This document shows positions 45,913-55,908 of a DNA stretch of 64,000 nucleotides, one piece after another. The notes below the pieces were generated by a model. That model was not told the origin of the DNA. It saw only the letters and a list, made by a program, of their open reading frames with translations, and did no database searches. The stretch spans positions 62,001 through 126,000 of the forward strand of contig NZ_AMWJ02000002.1 of NCBI RefSeq assembly GCF_000319305.2. The letters run 5' to 3'. This DNA comes from Pseudomonas bharatica CSV86. Its GTDB lineage: Bacteria > Pseudomonadota > Gammaproteobacteria > Pseudomonadales > Pseudomonadaceae. The translations under genes and the position numbers were made by a program. The number at the start of each line of letters is the position of its first letter. The first letter of the stretch is position 1.

Positions 45913-46517
45913 CAGCAGATCTCCATCAGGGTCAGCAGGTCTTCGGCGCATTCCTTCGCCGTCAGCGAATGGGACAACCCCAGGTGCAGGCGGCCACGGG
46001 AATCGAAGACGAAGCTGGTGGACGAGTGCGACACGGTGTAGCTGTCGCCCAGCGGTACCTTCTCGTAGAACACGCCGAATTCCTTGGCGGTGGCCGCGAT
46101 CTGTTCCGGGGTGCCGGACAGCGCGGTGAAGGTCGGGTCGAAGGCCTTCACATAGTCTTCGAGTACCTGCGGGGTATCCCGTTCCGGATCCAGGGTGATG
46201 AACACCACCTTGAGGAAATCGCCGTCACGGCCCATCAGTTTCTTGATCTGCACCGCACGCGCCAGGGTGGTCGGGCAGATCGCCGGGCACTGGGTGAAGC
46301 CGAAGAACACCATCGGCATGGAGCCGTAGAAGCTCGACAGCGCGTAGGTATCGCCGTGGACATCCTGGAGCTTGAAGGAGCGGCCCAGGATCTTGTTGCT
46401 CAGGTCCTTGCCGTACTTGAAGTCGAGCTTGGGCGAGGTATCGCAGCCGGTCAGGGCGGCGAGCCCCGCCAGGCCGAGCCCGGCGAGAACCTTGCGCCGG
46501 GTCAGTAGGTCGTTCAT
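45912..46517 (-). CDS. SCO1/SenC copper-dependent assembly lipoprotein
   Basis: 201 residues. RRKVLAGLGLAGLAALTGC combines a twin-Arg-like start with a lipobox. The copper site is FTQCPAICP plus His in YTVSHSSTSFVF. It helps build the Cu-A centre of cytochrome c oxidase in the periplasm. AAAGGA precedes the start at 46517. A 338-base gap upstream holds the WYL operator. Confidence 0.9.
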   Translation of the reverse strand: MNDLLTRRKVLAGLGLAGLAALTGCDTSPKLDFKYGKDLSNKILGRSFKLQDVHGDTYALSSFYGSMPMVFFGFTQCPAICPTTLARAVQIKKLMGRDGDFLKVVFITLDPERDTPQVLEDYVKAFDPTFTALSGTPEQIAATAKEFGVFYEKVPLGDSYTVSHSSTSFVFDSRGRLHLGLSHSLTAKECAEDLLTLMEIC

Positions 46518-46781
46518 GTAACCATCCTTTGGGAAGGTGCACGCTTGCGCAGGGAAGCTGTTCATTCCAGCTTTTCACGGGGCGGCATTTTGGCACGCAA
46601 GGACAGGAGGGGCCAGCGCAGGGCGCCCGAAGGGTGCGGCGTGGTGTCGCAGAAGGGGCCGACAATACGTAACAAGCTGTAAAACCGAGACGAGGTCGAA
46701 GTTCCCGTAACATTCCCCATCCGGTGAGTGGCCTTGAGCCACTACTCAGGTTATTGTCGCCGTCTCTTTCGGCATGGACTT

Positions 46782-46810
46782 TGTCAGTGCCACTGACACG
46801 GCCTGTCAGT
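46782..46810 (+). promoter_or_regulatory. Palindromic operator upstream of the WYL gene
   Basis: TGTCAGTGCCACTGACA (46782-46798) is a perfect 8+1+8 palindrome, and half-site TGTCAGT recurs at 46804-46810. They end 45 bases before the WYL start codon, fitting an autoregulatory site. Confidence 0.55.
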
Positions 46811-46855
46811 CGCCTCCTCTAGAGTCGCCGCCAAGCCCACCGACAAGGATTCGCC

Positions 46856-47727
46856 ATGGCGGCCACCGATCACGAAACCCTGGCCTTGCGCCTCGCCGAC
46901 ATCCTGCGTCTGCTGCTGGGCGGCGAACGCCCTACCCGCCTTGAGCTGGCCGAACGCTTCGGCGTCAGCGAACGCACCATCTACCGCGATCTGAACCGCC
47001 TCGGCGATGTGGTCGAGCCCGGGGCGCATGGGGTTTACCAGCTGGCCAGCGCCTACCGCGGCAGCTTGTCCCCGCCGACCTGCAGACCTTCGCCCGCATC
47101 AGCGGTGTCGAGCAGCTGTTCCCGGCCAGCGATCGCCGCGCCTGGATGGACTTGCTCAAGCCGGGTCCGACCAGCTTTCTCGTACGCGATGGCCATTTCG
47201 CCGCCAAACGACCCGAAAACGGGGATTTCCGCGAACTGGGCCGGGCCATCGGGCAGCACCGCCGCTGCCAACTGACCTATACCGGCAAGCAGCGCAGCGT
47301 CGAGCCCTACCGCCTGGTCCACAACAAAGGCATCTGGTACCTCGCCGCCACCGAAGCGGGACGCCTGAAGAGCTTTGCCTTCGCCCGCATCGAAGCCCTG
47401 CGGGTACTCGACCAGTCCTTCATCCCCGACAGCACTGTCCAGACCCGGATCGAAAGCGACGATGACATCTGGTTTGGCGAAGACCACCTCAAGGTCACTG
47501 TCCAGGTCGCCGCCAGCAACGCCTACTACTTTCAGCGGCGCAACGTGCTGCCGCACCAGCAACTGATCGAGCAGTTGGCCGACGGTCGCCTGCTCCTGCA
47601 ATGCCGGGTCAATCACCCGAACCAGTTGCTGCCGATCGTTCGCTACTGGATCCCCCATGTGCGAATTCTCGAACCCGCCTGGCTGCAACAGCAACTGCAC
47701 GACGAACTCACCGACTATCTGCACTGA
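46856..47727 (+). pseudogene. HTH-WYL (YafY-type) transcriptional regulator, frameshifted
   Basis: An N-terminal HTH (RLELAERFGVSERTIYRDLN) leads to a WYL domain with the defining GIWYLAATEAGRLKSFAFAR (~159) and a C-terminal WCX-like part (HVRILEPAWLQQQLHDELTD). The frame breaks at CCCC 47070-47073; one added C restores SLSPADLQTFARISGVEQLF and 290 residues. WYL proteins sense nucleotides or other ligands and often control defence, DNA-damage or stress loci. 14 bases separate it from the next gene, so it heads the operon. Confidence 0.85.
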
Positions 47728-47741
47728 GAAGGACTCCGCCA

Positions 47742-49322
47742 ATGACCGCCGACATGGAAAAGAACCTCGGCCAGGAACCCGACCCGGAACACAGCCTCGA
47801 CTTCGAGCAGGTCGCCGAAGCACAGGCCAGGCGCATGGAGGGCGTGCTGTTCGACAAGCCGGACAACCCTGGCAAGACCAGTGCCGTGATCGCATCCTTC
47901 GTCGCCTCCTGCAATGCCCGTGGCGAAAAGCCGCTGGAGCAATGGCTGAGCGACGAGTTCCGCAAATACCCTGACCTGTGGAAAGACGAGCAGGACCTGC
48001 AGCAGACCAGTCGTGAGGTCATCCAATCGACCCGCGCCTTCAACCAGGCCCGCGAGTCGCTGCAGGACCATCTCGACAAAGGGCGCAGCCAGGCCTCCTG
48101 GCTCGCCGCCGAGATCGAGAAGAACGCCGGCCTGTCGGGCTCGGTGCAGGTAGGCCAGTACGCCGCGCGCATCGACCAGGCCCTGGCCGACGCCACCGAC
48201 AACGCCAGGCGCATCGTCACCACCCAGGGCGGCGCCATCAGCCTCAACCCCAACCTGGACGGTTTTATCGCCGAGCAGCACCACGTCGATACCTTCAACA
48301 TCGACGCGACCACCAAGGGCAGCCAGTACCGGGCAAGGATGGTCAACTCCCGGGAACTGAACTCGGTGGATATCGAGGTCATCGACGGCAATGGCAACGT
48401 GGTCGCCAAATACCAGTCCAAATACGGCTCGGACGCCAGCGCCACCCAACGCCAGTTCGAAAGCGGCGACTACGCCGACCAGCAGCGTCTGGTGCCAGAA
48501 GGCCATGGTGCCGATGTGGCGGACAGCAGCGAAGTGATCGAGGCCGATGGGGTCAAGTCCAGGCCACTGTCCAAGGAGGACGCCAAGGCCTTGCAGGAGA
48601 AGGCCCAGGCGGAACAGGAAGCGCGGCAGTACGAATGGAACGACACCAACCGGCTGGACATTGCCAAACAGATCGGCAAGCAGGCCTTGGTCGGTGCCTG
48701 TATCGCGGTCGGCCTGCAGGGCGTCCGGATACTGGCACGGCGCGCCTGGAACAGCCTGAACGGTCGGGAAAACCCCAGCACCGATGACGAACTCAAGGCG
48801 TTCTTCGACAGCGCGCTGCGCAGCACAGGCGAAACCGGCGCCCAGGTAGCAGTGTCCGGCGCGGTGGTAGTCGCGGTGAAGAACGGCTGGCTCGGCGCGG
48901 CCCTGCGCGGCACCCCGGCCGGTTTGATCACCAATATCGCCTGCGTCGGCCTGCAGAATGCCAAGGCCCTGTACAAGCTGGGCAAGGGCGAACTGACCGG
49001 TGAAGAAGCCCTGGATACCCTCGGCAGCACCACGGTGACCACCTCCATGGCCATCGCCGGCGCAACCCAGGCGGCCGCCCTGGGGGCCAGCCTGGGCACC
49101 GTACTCGGACCGGTCGGCACGCTCGTTGGCGGGTTCATCGGCGGCGTTGCCGGAGGGATCGCCGGCAGCCAGATCGGCGAGACGGTCTACGCCGCCGGGA
49201 AGACGCTGGCGAAAACCGCACTCAAGACTGCCGCACGGGTCGCCGAAGGAGCCGGGCGGATGCTCGAATCCGCCGGCCGCGCCCTGAGCAATTTCGCCTC
49301 TTCCCTTTTCCCTGGCTGGTAA
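47742..49322 (+). CDS. Unknown protein: nuclease-like motif plus glycine zippers
   Basis: 526 residues, no recognised family. Residues 1-160 are helical and charged (EQWLSDEFRKYPDLWKDEQD). Residues ~174-245 hold FIAEQHHVDTFNIDATTKGS, then SVDIEVIDGNGNVVAKYQSK and GDYADQQRLVP. The spacing E-D-QxK is reminiscent of PD-(D/E)XK nucleases of the QxK type (inference, untested). The C-terminal part has hydrophobic segments (~312-334, ~366-388) and a long glycine zipper (~434-478; VGTLVGGFIGGVAGGIAGSQ) able to insert in or contact membranes. AAGGA precedes the ATG. Six bases separate it from the AAA gene. Confidence 0.7.
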   Translation: MTADMEKNLGQEPDPEHSLDFEQVAEAQARRMEGVLFDKPDNPGKTSAVIASFVASCNARGEKPLEQWLSDEFRKYPDLWKDEQDLQQTSREVIQSTRAFNQARESLQDHLDKGRSQASWLAAEIEKNAGLSGSVQVGQYAARIDQALADATDNARRIVTTQGGAISLNPNLDGFIAEQHHVDTFNIDATTKGSQYRARMVNSRELNSVDIEVIDGNGNVVAKYQSKYGSDASATQRQFESGDYADQQRLVPEGHGADVADSSEVIEADGVKSRPLSKEDAKALQEKAQAEQEARQYEWNDTNRLDIAKQIGKQALVGACIAVGLQGVRILARRAWNSLNGRENPSTDDELKAFFDSALRSTGETGAQVAVSGAVVVAVKNGWLGAALRGTPAGLITNIACVGLQNAKALYKLGKGELTGEEALDTLGSTTVTTSMAIAGATQAAALGASLGTVLGPVGTLVGGFIGGVAGGIAGSQIGETVYAAGKTLAKTALKTAARVAEGAGRMLESAGRALSNFASSLFPGW

Positions 49323-49328
49323 GCACCG

Positions 49329-52300
49329 ATGAACCTGCTCGAACTCAAGGACAAGATCAAATCCCACCTGGTCGCCGGTTACCCGGGCTGTTCATCCACT
49401 CAGGGGAAGAGGCGCGGATCGACGCCGTGCTGGCCGACGTAGCGGCGCAACTGCATCTGAGCCCAAAGGAGTGGAACCTCGGTTATGGCTGGGTGGATTT
49501 TCACAACAAGCAGCCGCGGGGCAGCCAGGGCCCGGACACCGACCTGGCTACCAGCCTGCCGGCACTGCTCGACGATGACCTGGACGGCAAGCTGTTCGTC
49601 ATCAAGGACGCCCGCAGCGCCCTGGAGCACCAGCCCCTGGCCGTGGCGCGACTGAAGCAGTTGCTCAACCGCATCCAGCGCCATCATCGCGGCGCGGCGG
49701 CGGTGGTCCTGGTCTCGGAAACCCTGCATATCCCGCCACAGATCGAAGCACAGATCACCCTGTTGCCCCTTCCCTTGCCCCGTGGCGAGGAGATCGTCGA
49801 ACAAATCGGCCGCGTTTGCCGCGAGTGCGACCTGCTGGTGCCGGAAAGCCTGCAACAACGCCTGCAGGCCGCATGCAGCGGCCTTAGCCAGGAGGAAATC
49901 CGCTCGGCTCTGGCGATGGTTCGATTGCAGCATGAACAGATCAACGATGCCGCCCTGGCGCTGATCCAGCGCGAGAAGGAACAGATCATTGCCAAGAGCG
50001 GTGTCCTGGAGATGCTCCGGGTCAATGCCAGCGCCGCGGATATCGGTGGCCTGGAAAACCTCAAGCAGTGGCTGGAGCGCCGCGCACAGATCTTCCGCCG
50101 CCTCGGCGAAGCCCGTGAGGCACGGGTCCAGGCGCCCAAGGGCGTGCTGATCGCCGGCATGCCCGGATGTGGCAAATCCCTGACTGCCAAGGCTGCGGCC
50201 GGGCTCTTCCAACTGCCATTGCTGCGCCTGGATATCGGTTCCTTGCTGGGCAAGTATGTCGGCGAAAGCGAACACAACATGCGCCGCGCCCTGACCATGG
50301 CCGAGTCGGTCAGCCCCTGCATCCTGTGGATCGACGAGTTGGAAAAGGCCTTCGTCGGCATGACCAGCGGCAGCGGTTCGGAAGTCTCCTCGCGACTGTT
50401 CGGCTACTTCCTCACCTGGATGCAGGAAAAGACCGGCGCGGTATTCGTGATCGCCACCGCCAACAATGTCGCCGCGCTACCGCCGGAACTGCTGCGCAAG
50501 GGGCGTTTCGACGAGGTGTTCTACGTCGGTTTCCCCAATGCCATCGAGCGCGGCGCGATCCTGGATATCCAACTCCGCGGCGAAACCCTGGAGCTGGACG
50601 ACGAACAGCGCCGGCAACTGGTCAGCCAGTGCCGCGACTATGCTGGCGCGGATATTCAGAACGCCATCAACGAAGCACGGGAAACTGCCTTCCTCGCCGA
50701 CCGCGCATTGACTTTCAGCGACCTCGAGGCGGCCATCGACTCGACCGTTCCCCTGCGGGAAACCCTGCGCGAGCAGGTCGCGGAGTACGAGGAGATTTTC
50801 GAGAAACTCAAGCTCAAGCCTGCCTCCCGGTGCGATGGCCTGAGCGTGGCGCAGATGATCCAGATGGCCGAAAGCGCCAACGCCTTACGCCGTGAGGAAG
50901 TAGCGCGCAACGAGGACTGCCCGGACGACCTGCTGGAAAAGCTGGCTCTCGATCCGGTCGGGGAAATCCGCAATGCCGTGTACCGTAACCCCAACTGCCC
51001 GGAGCGGGTGCTGACCCTGCGGATCAATATCGACGAGGGTGCGGCCGGCTTCGATCGCGAGCTGCTGCACCTGGCCTGCCTGCATCCCCATGCACCGCAG
51101 GATCTGTTGGCGTCACGGTTCCAATGGCTGGCGCTCAAGCCTGACCAGCGCCGCCAACTGGCAGTGAAAAGCAGCCATGAATCGCTGCTGCGCCAGTTGT
51201 TGCACGACGAGGACACCGAGGTACGTGTTGCCCTGGCGCACAACCGGCACCTGGGCATCGATGGCCAGCGCCAGTTGGGCAAGGATACCGAAGATGCCGT
51301 GCGACTGGCCCTGGCCGGCAACCCGCTGCTGTCCGGCGAGCTCCAGTCGCTGTTGTCGCGAGACCCGAGCGGTGAAGTCCGGGCGACGCTGGCGCGACTG
51401 CCGACCCTTGGCGAAAAGGCCCAGTTGAACCTGGGGCAGACGACGATATCGACGTCCTGCTTGCGCTGGCGGCTCGCCACGCTGATGCGCAACTGCCAGA
51501 GGCGGTGCAGATGGAGCTGACCAAAAGCCCCGTGGACGTGCGCCTGCAACTGGCGGGCAATCCCGCGACCGGCGCTGCGGCGCAATTGCTGCTGGCCCAG
51601 GATGCTCATGTCGAAGTCCGCAAGACCCTGGCCGGTCACCCGGCCTTGGGCAGTGCCACCGTTCAGTACCTGATCAAGGATGTGGAGGCGGTACTGGTCA
51701 CCCTGGCTGGCAACCACGGCCTGAGCCCGCTGCAATTGCGGGGTCTGGTCCAGCACGAATCCGGGGACGTGCGCAAGGCCCTGGCGGGCAACACAAGCGC
51801 CGGCCTGGAGATTCTCGGCCTGCTGAGTCGGGATCCGTTGGCGGAGGTCCGCGAGGAGCTCGCCAGCAACGAGACCCTCAGCGCGCAAATTATCGACACC
51901 CTGCTTCGCGACCCGCATAGCGACGTACGCGAGGCCATACTGCTATGGCATAAGGAAGTCGATACCGAGCAACAACAACGCCTGGCGAATGATCCTGTGT
52001 GCGCAGTGCGCGAGCGCTTTGCCTGGCACAACGCCACGGGCGTCGACATTCACGAGCAACTGCTCGCCGACAACGCCAAGGTGCGCGCTGAACTGGCCAG
52101 CAATAGAAGTACCAGCATCAGCGTCCAGCAACGCCTGGCGCTGGATCCGGCCCCTGAGGTCCGCTGCGCCCTGGCACGCAACGCTGAAACCCACGAAGGC
52201 ATCCAGGTGTTGCTGGCCGAGGACCCGGATGTCCAAGTGCGCGTCGAACTGGCCGGCAATGAAGATCTGGCAGGTGTAGCGTTCCCGCTGTTGCTCAAGG

Positions 52301-53574
52301 ATGTCGAGGAAGTGCAACTGGCGCTGGCCGCGAACCGTGGACTGATGCCAAAACAATACGGCCGGCTGGCACGAAGCGGTTTCGACAAGGTGCAGATGGT
52401 GCTCGCAGGTAACCCGTTTATCGACGAGGAACTGATACGCGAGCTCGGCCAACACGCTGTTGCCACCACTCCGGGCAGCATTTGGACCATCCAGCATGAA
52501 CCCTCGCCGAGGTTGCTGGCGCTGGCCCGAAATCCCGGGCTGGGGGAAAGCCTGCAGCGCGAGTACTACGAAGGCTGGAAGCATTCTCCAGTGTTGATGC
52601 AAGCGTTGGCCGGCAATCGTTCGCTGGTTCCGGGCTTGCAACTGCTCCTGGCAAGGCACCCGGATACCGAGGTCCGCCGTCAGCTTGCGAACAATGAGAA
52701 GCTGGCCGCAGACGTCGCGCGCGTCCTGCTCGAGGATATGTCGGTACGTACCGCGCTGATTCGTAGCCAGGTGCTGGATGCCGATATAGAGCAGGCGTTG
52801 CGCGACGATCACCGCTACGACATTCGCTTTGAACTGGCGGGTAACCGATACACGAGGACCGCCACCCAGTTGGCGCTCGCAACGGACCACGACGTAGATG
52901 TGCGCCGCGAACTGCTGACCCAGGCCAACGCCCAGCGCGGCTTCATCTTGAAGCTGGCGGCGCAGGCTGCGCTGGCACAGGACGATCATGAAGAGATTCG
53001 TGTGCTCCTGGCCCAGCATCCGCACCTGGGCCTGGGCCTGCAAGCCCGGCTTGCCGAAGATGAAGAGACCTGCGTACGGGAGGCGCTGGCCGCACGCCCC
53101 TCCGGGCTCCACGGTCGGGCGTTGAGCGAGGAAGTGCAACTGCGCCTGTTGAAGGACCCACAGGCGAGCGTACGCATGGCACTGGCCGGTAACGCTCAGC
53201 TACTGCCACATGTGCAATTGGCCCTGTCGCGGGACAGCGACACCCAGGTGCGTATTGCGCTGATTCGCAAATCCGGCAGCTTCGGACCACGCCTGCTGAT
53301 GGTGGTCCAGAAAAGCCTGGCGAACGATGCCAGTGTGGAGGTTAGAAGCGCCTTGGCTGACGCCCTGTTCGGCCTCTACCCGCCGGCCACCAGCGAGGAA
53401 ATACTGCTGGGTCTGGCGGGCGACAGCGATCACCGGGTAAAGGAGGCCATCGTCTGGGCCCTGAACTTCGGTGAGATGCGCTTCAGCGATGCGGTGATCG
53501 ACCGCCTAAGGAAAGGACTCGACAAGGACACACTGGAAGCCTTGGAAGAGGCGCTGGCCAGTTGCGAAGACTGA
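49329..53574 (+). pseudogene. Ycf46-like AAA+ ATPase fused to LRV repeats, two frameshifts
   Basis: Repaired length 1415 residues. The N-terminus (GLFIHSGEEARIDAVLADVA) resembles Ycf46-type proteins. The AAA+ core has Walker A GMPGCGKS (~276), Walker B CILWIDELEKAF (~331), sensor VIATANN and arginine finger LLRKGRFDE (~392). From ~510 to the end come about 35 leucine-rich variant (LRV) repeats of ~24 residues, pattern DPxxEVRxxLAxNxxL. Frame breaks: GGG 49385-49387 (restores YPGLFIHSGEE) and GGGG 51433-51436 (restores LNLGADDDIDVLLALA). Likely an ATP-driven remodeller with a long binding solenoid; partner unknown. Confidence 0.82.
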
Positions 53575-53591
53575 GGACCTGCACAGTCGGG

Positions 53592-53632
53592 AACCTGTTC
53601 CCACGCGCATCTCTTGCGTGCGGGAACAGGTT
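53592..53632 (+). terminator. Hairpin after the AAA-LRV gene
   Basis: AACCTGTTCCC and GGGAACAGGTT enclose a further ACGC/GCGT stem. No long T-tract follows. Marks the probable end of the WYL-AAA operon. Confidence 0.5.
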
Positions 53633-53793
53633 GTTGCTTGCGCAAAAAGGACATCAGGCGCCAGATCTGCCAAATTCCTACGACAGATCCGGCAATTCTT
53701 ACGGTCTCTTCACAATTCGGTCCATTTCCTGCTGCGAGCAGGTCGACGCATCGACAAGATGCCCACGCCTACCGACACACAAGGACAAGTGCC

Positions 53794-55737
53794 GTGCTCA
53801 AACCCCTCGCCATCGCCGTTGCCCTCGGATCCGCCTTGCTCCCTTTGGGGGCTGGCGCCTATGACTACGGGCAATACGCCAGCCAGACCCTGGATCGCCT
53901 GATCCACGACTATCCCGGCCGCTATCGCGGCACCGCCAACTTCGCCGGCGCTGCCGACTGGATGCAGGCACAGTTGGCCTATGGCTACCAGACCAGCCGC
54001 CAGGATTTCACCTGGGCCGGCACGCGCAGTTCGCAGAATGTAATCGCCTCCGCCGCCGGGACCAGCAGCAACTATGTGGTGCTGGGTGCGCACTTCGACA
54101 CCTATTTCGGGCGCCCGACCCTGCAAGGCCTGGACGACAATGCCTCGGGCGCGGCGGTGCTGACCGAGATCGCCCGCAACCTCGGCGGCGTGCAACTGGA
54201 GAACGGCCTGGAAGTGGTCGGCTTTGGTGCCGAGGAAGAAGGGCTGCGCGGCTCGCGGGCCTACGTCGCGGCCCTCAGCGACAGCCAGCGCGCCAACCTG
54301 CTGGGGATGATCAACCTCGATAGCCTGGTCACCGGCGACAAGATGTACGCCCATGCCGGCAGCAATGCCGCCGACAACCCGGCCCTCGGCGCGTACCGCG
54401 ACCAGCTCATGCGTATCGCCGGGGAGTTGAAGATCGACCTGTTCACCAACCCCGGCCTGAATCCCGCCTACCCTGCCGGCACAGGCTGTTGCAGCGATGG
54501 CGAAAGCTTCGAAGGCCTGAATGTGCCGGTGCTGTTCATCGAGGCGACCAATTGGGAGCTGGGTGATCTGGACGGTTACGAGCAGACCGACAACCCGGCG
54601 ATTCCGGGTGGGTCCACCTGGCACGACCCGAACGAAGACAACCAGACCGTGCTCACCGGCGCCTTCGGTCAGGAGCGCATCGACCAGCGCCTGCGGGATT
54701 TTTCGCGGCTGCTGACGCGCCTGGTACTGGAACTGACCAACGCCGACCTGCTCGCTTCCACCGCTTCCGGCGGAGCCATGGCGCGGCAGATGGAAGACCA
54801 GTTGCAGCGCCAGCACCAGGCAATGACGCGACTGCATGACCGGCGCTGGCTGACCTTGCTGGACAGCCAGCGGACCGTCGGCAGCTTCGATGGCGAGGTT
54901 GGCGTCGAGGGCGAGGTATCGCCCGACAGCGGATTCGATGTGGCCAGCAACCCGGAGTCCAAGCGCGTCGGCGTGCATGTGCTGGGCGACTACCGGCTGA
55001 GCGATGCGCTGACCGTCGGTGCCAGCCTGGGCTTCGAGCGCAGCCGCGACAGCCTGGAGCATGGCGGGCGGGTCGAAGGCGATACCTGGCAAGCCGGCCT
55101 GTTCGGCCTGCTCGATGATGGCGCAGCGCAGTGGCTGGCGGGTGAGCTGAGTGCCGGGCATACCCGTTTCGACACCCGCCGCTCGGTGTACATCCAGGCC
55201 AACAACGGCCCGGTTTTGCTTGACCAGCGCCTGTCCGGGGATACCTCCGCGCTGTTCTGGGGCGCGCGGCTGGAGGGTGGCCATGACTTCGACCTTGGAG
55301 GCTTGAAGACCGGGCCGCTGGCGGGGCTGGATTACGTGCATTACCGCATCGATGACTTCCATGAAGACGAAGCGCTGCGTACCGCACTGGGTTACGAGAA
55401 GCAGGACTACGACGGGCTCGAGGCCAGCCTGGGCTGGCGCCTGCGTGGCGAACTCGGGCTGGGTGCCGGCATGCGGGTCAAGCCCTACGCCAGCGTGCGC
55501 TGGGTGCGGGAGCTGGCGGATGGGCGACTGGACGAGATCGACCTGGCAGCCCGGGCGGACGGGCGCGTGCGGGTCGCGGACCTGGCGAAGGTCGACAAGA
55601 GCTTCGGGCGCGCGCAGCTCGGCGCGCAGCTGATGGTGACCGAACAGCTGGGGGTATTTGCCGAGGCCAATACCCGATTCGCCCATGACGAAGGAAACCA
55701 GGCGGGATATTCGTTGGGCGTGCAGTGGCTATTCTGA
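53794..55737 (+). CDS. aaaA: Autotransporter aminopeptidase, M28 family (AaaA-like)
   Basis: 647 residues from GTG 53794 (AAGGA eight bases upstream). Signal peptide ends GAGA-YDYG. The M28 zinc peptidase domain shows ligands in VVLGAHFDTYFGRP, GLDDNASGAAVLTEIA and FGAEEEGLRGSRAY. The C-terminal ~260 residues form an autotransporter beta-barrel ending SLGVQWLF. Size and order match P. aeruginosa AaaA, an outer-membrane-tethered arginine aminopeptidase that releases N-terminal arginine from peptides. Transcribed alone. Confidence 0.87.
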   Translation: MLKPLAIAVALGSALLPLGAGAYDYGQYASQTLDRLIHDYPGRYRGTANFAGAADWMQAQLAYGYQTSRQDFTWAGTRSSQNVIASAAGTSSNYVVLGAHFDTYFGRPTLQGLDDNASGAAVLTEIARNLGGVQLENGLEVVGFGAEEEGLRGSRAYVAALSDSQRANLLGMINLDSLVTGDKMYAHAGSNAADNPALGAYRDQLMRIAGELKIDLFTNPGLNPAYPAGTGCCSDGESFEGLNVPVLFIEATNWELGDLDGYEQTDNPAIPGGSTWHDPNEDNQTVLTGAFGQERIDQRLRDFSRLLTRLVLELTNADLLASTASGGAMARQMEDQLQRQHQAMTRLHDRRWLTLLDSQRTVGSFDGEVGVEGEVSPDSGFDVASNPESKRVGVHVLGDYRLSDALTVGASLGFERSRDSLEHGGRVEGDTWQAGLFGLLDDGAAQWLAGELSAGHTRFDTRRSVYIQANNGPVLLDQRLSGDTSALFWGARLEGGHDFDLGGLKTGPLAGLDYVHYRIDDFHEDEALRTALGYEKQDYDGLEASLGWRLRGELGLGAGMRVKPYASVRWVRELADGRLDEIDLAARADGRVRVADLAKVDKSFGRAQLGAQLMVTEQLGVFAEANTRFAHDEGNQAGYSLGVQWLF

Positions 55738-55908
55738 GCCTTCGAGGCCGTGGTGCATGAAGGAGCCCATTCACAAAGCGAATAGAACGGATTCCAACAT
55801 TTAATTTGTGGATGCACCGCGATGCTCATACTGTAGAGCGGCAGCCCCGGTAGAACGCCCGTTACAGGCGCTCCCGGGGTCACAACAACAAACACCCCGA
55901 GACTGTCC

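Noticed and set aside
47742..49322. Calling the 526-residue protein a colicin- or RHS-type toxin
   Set aside because: No secretion signal, no RHS, PAAR or immunity gene, and glycine zippers alone are not specific.
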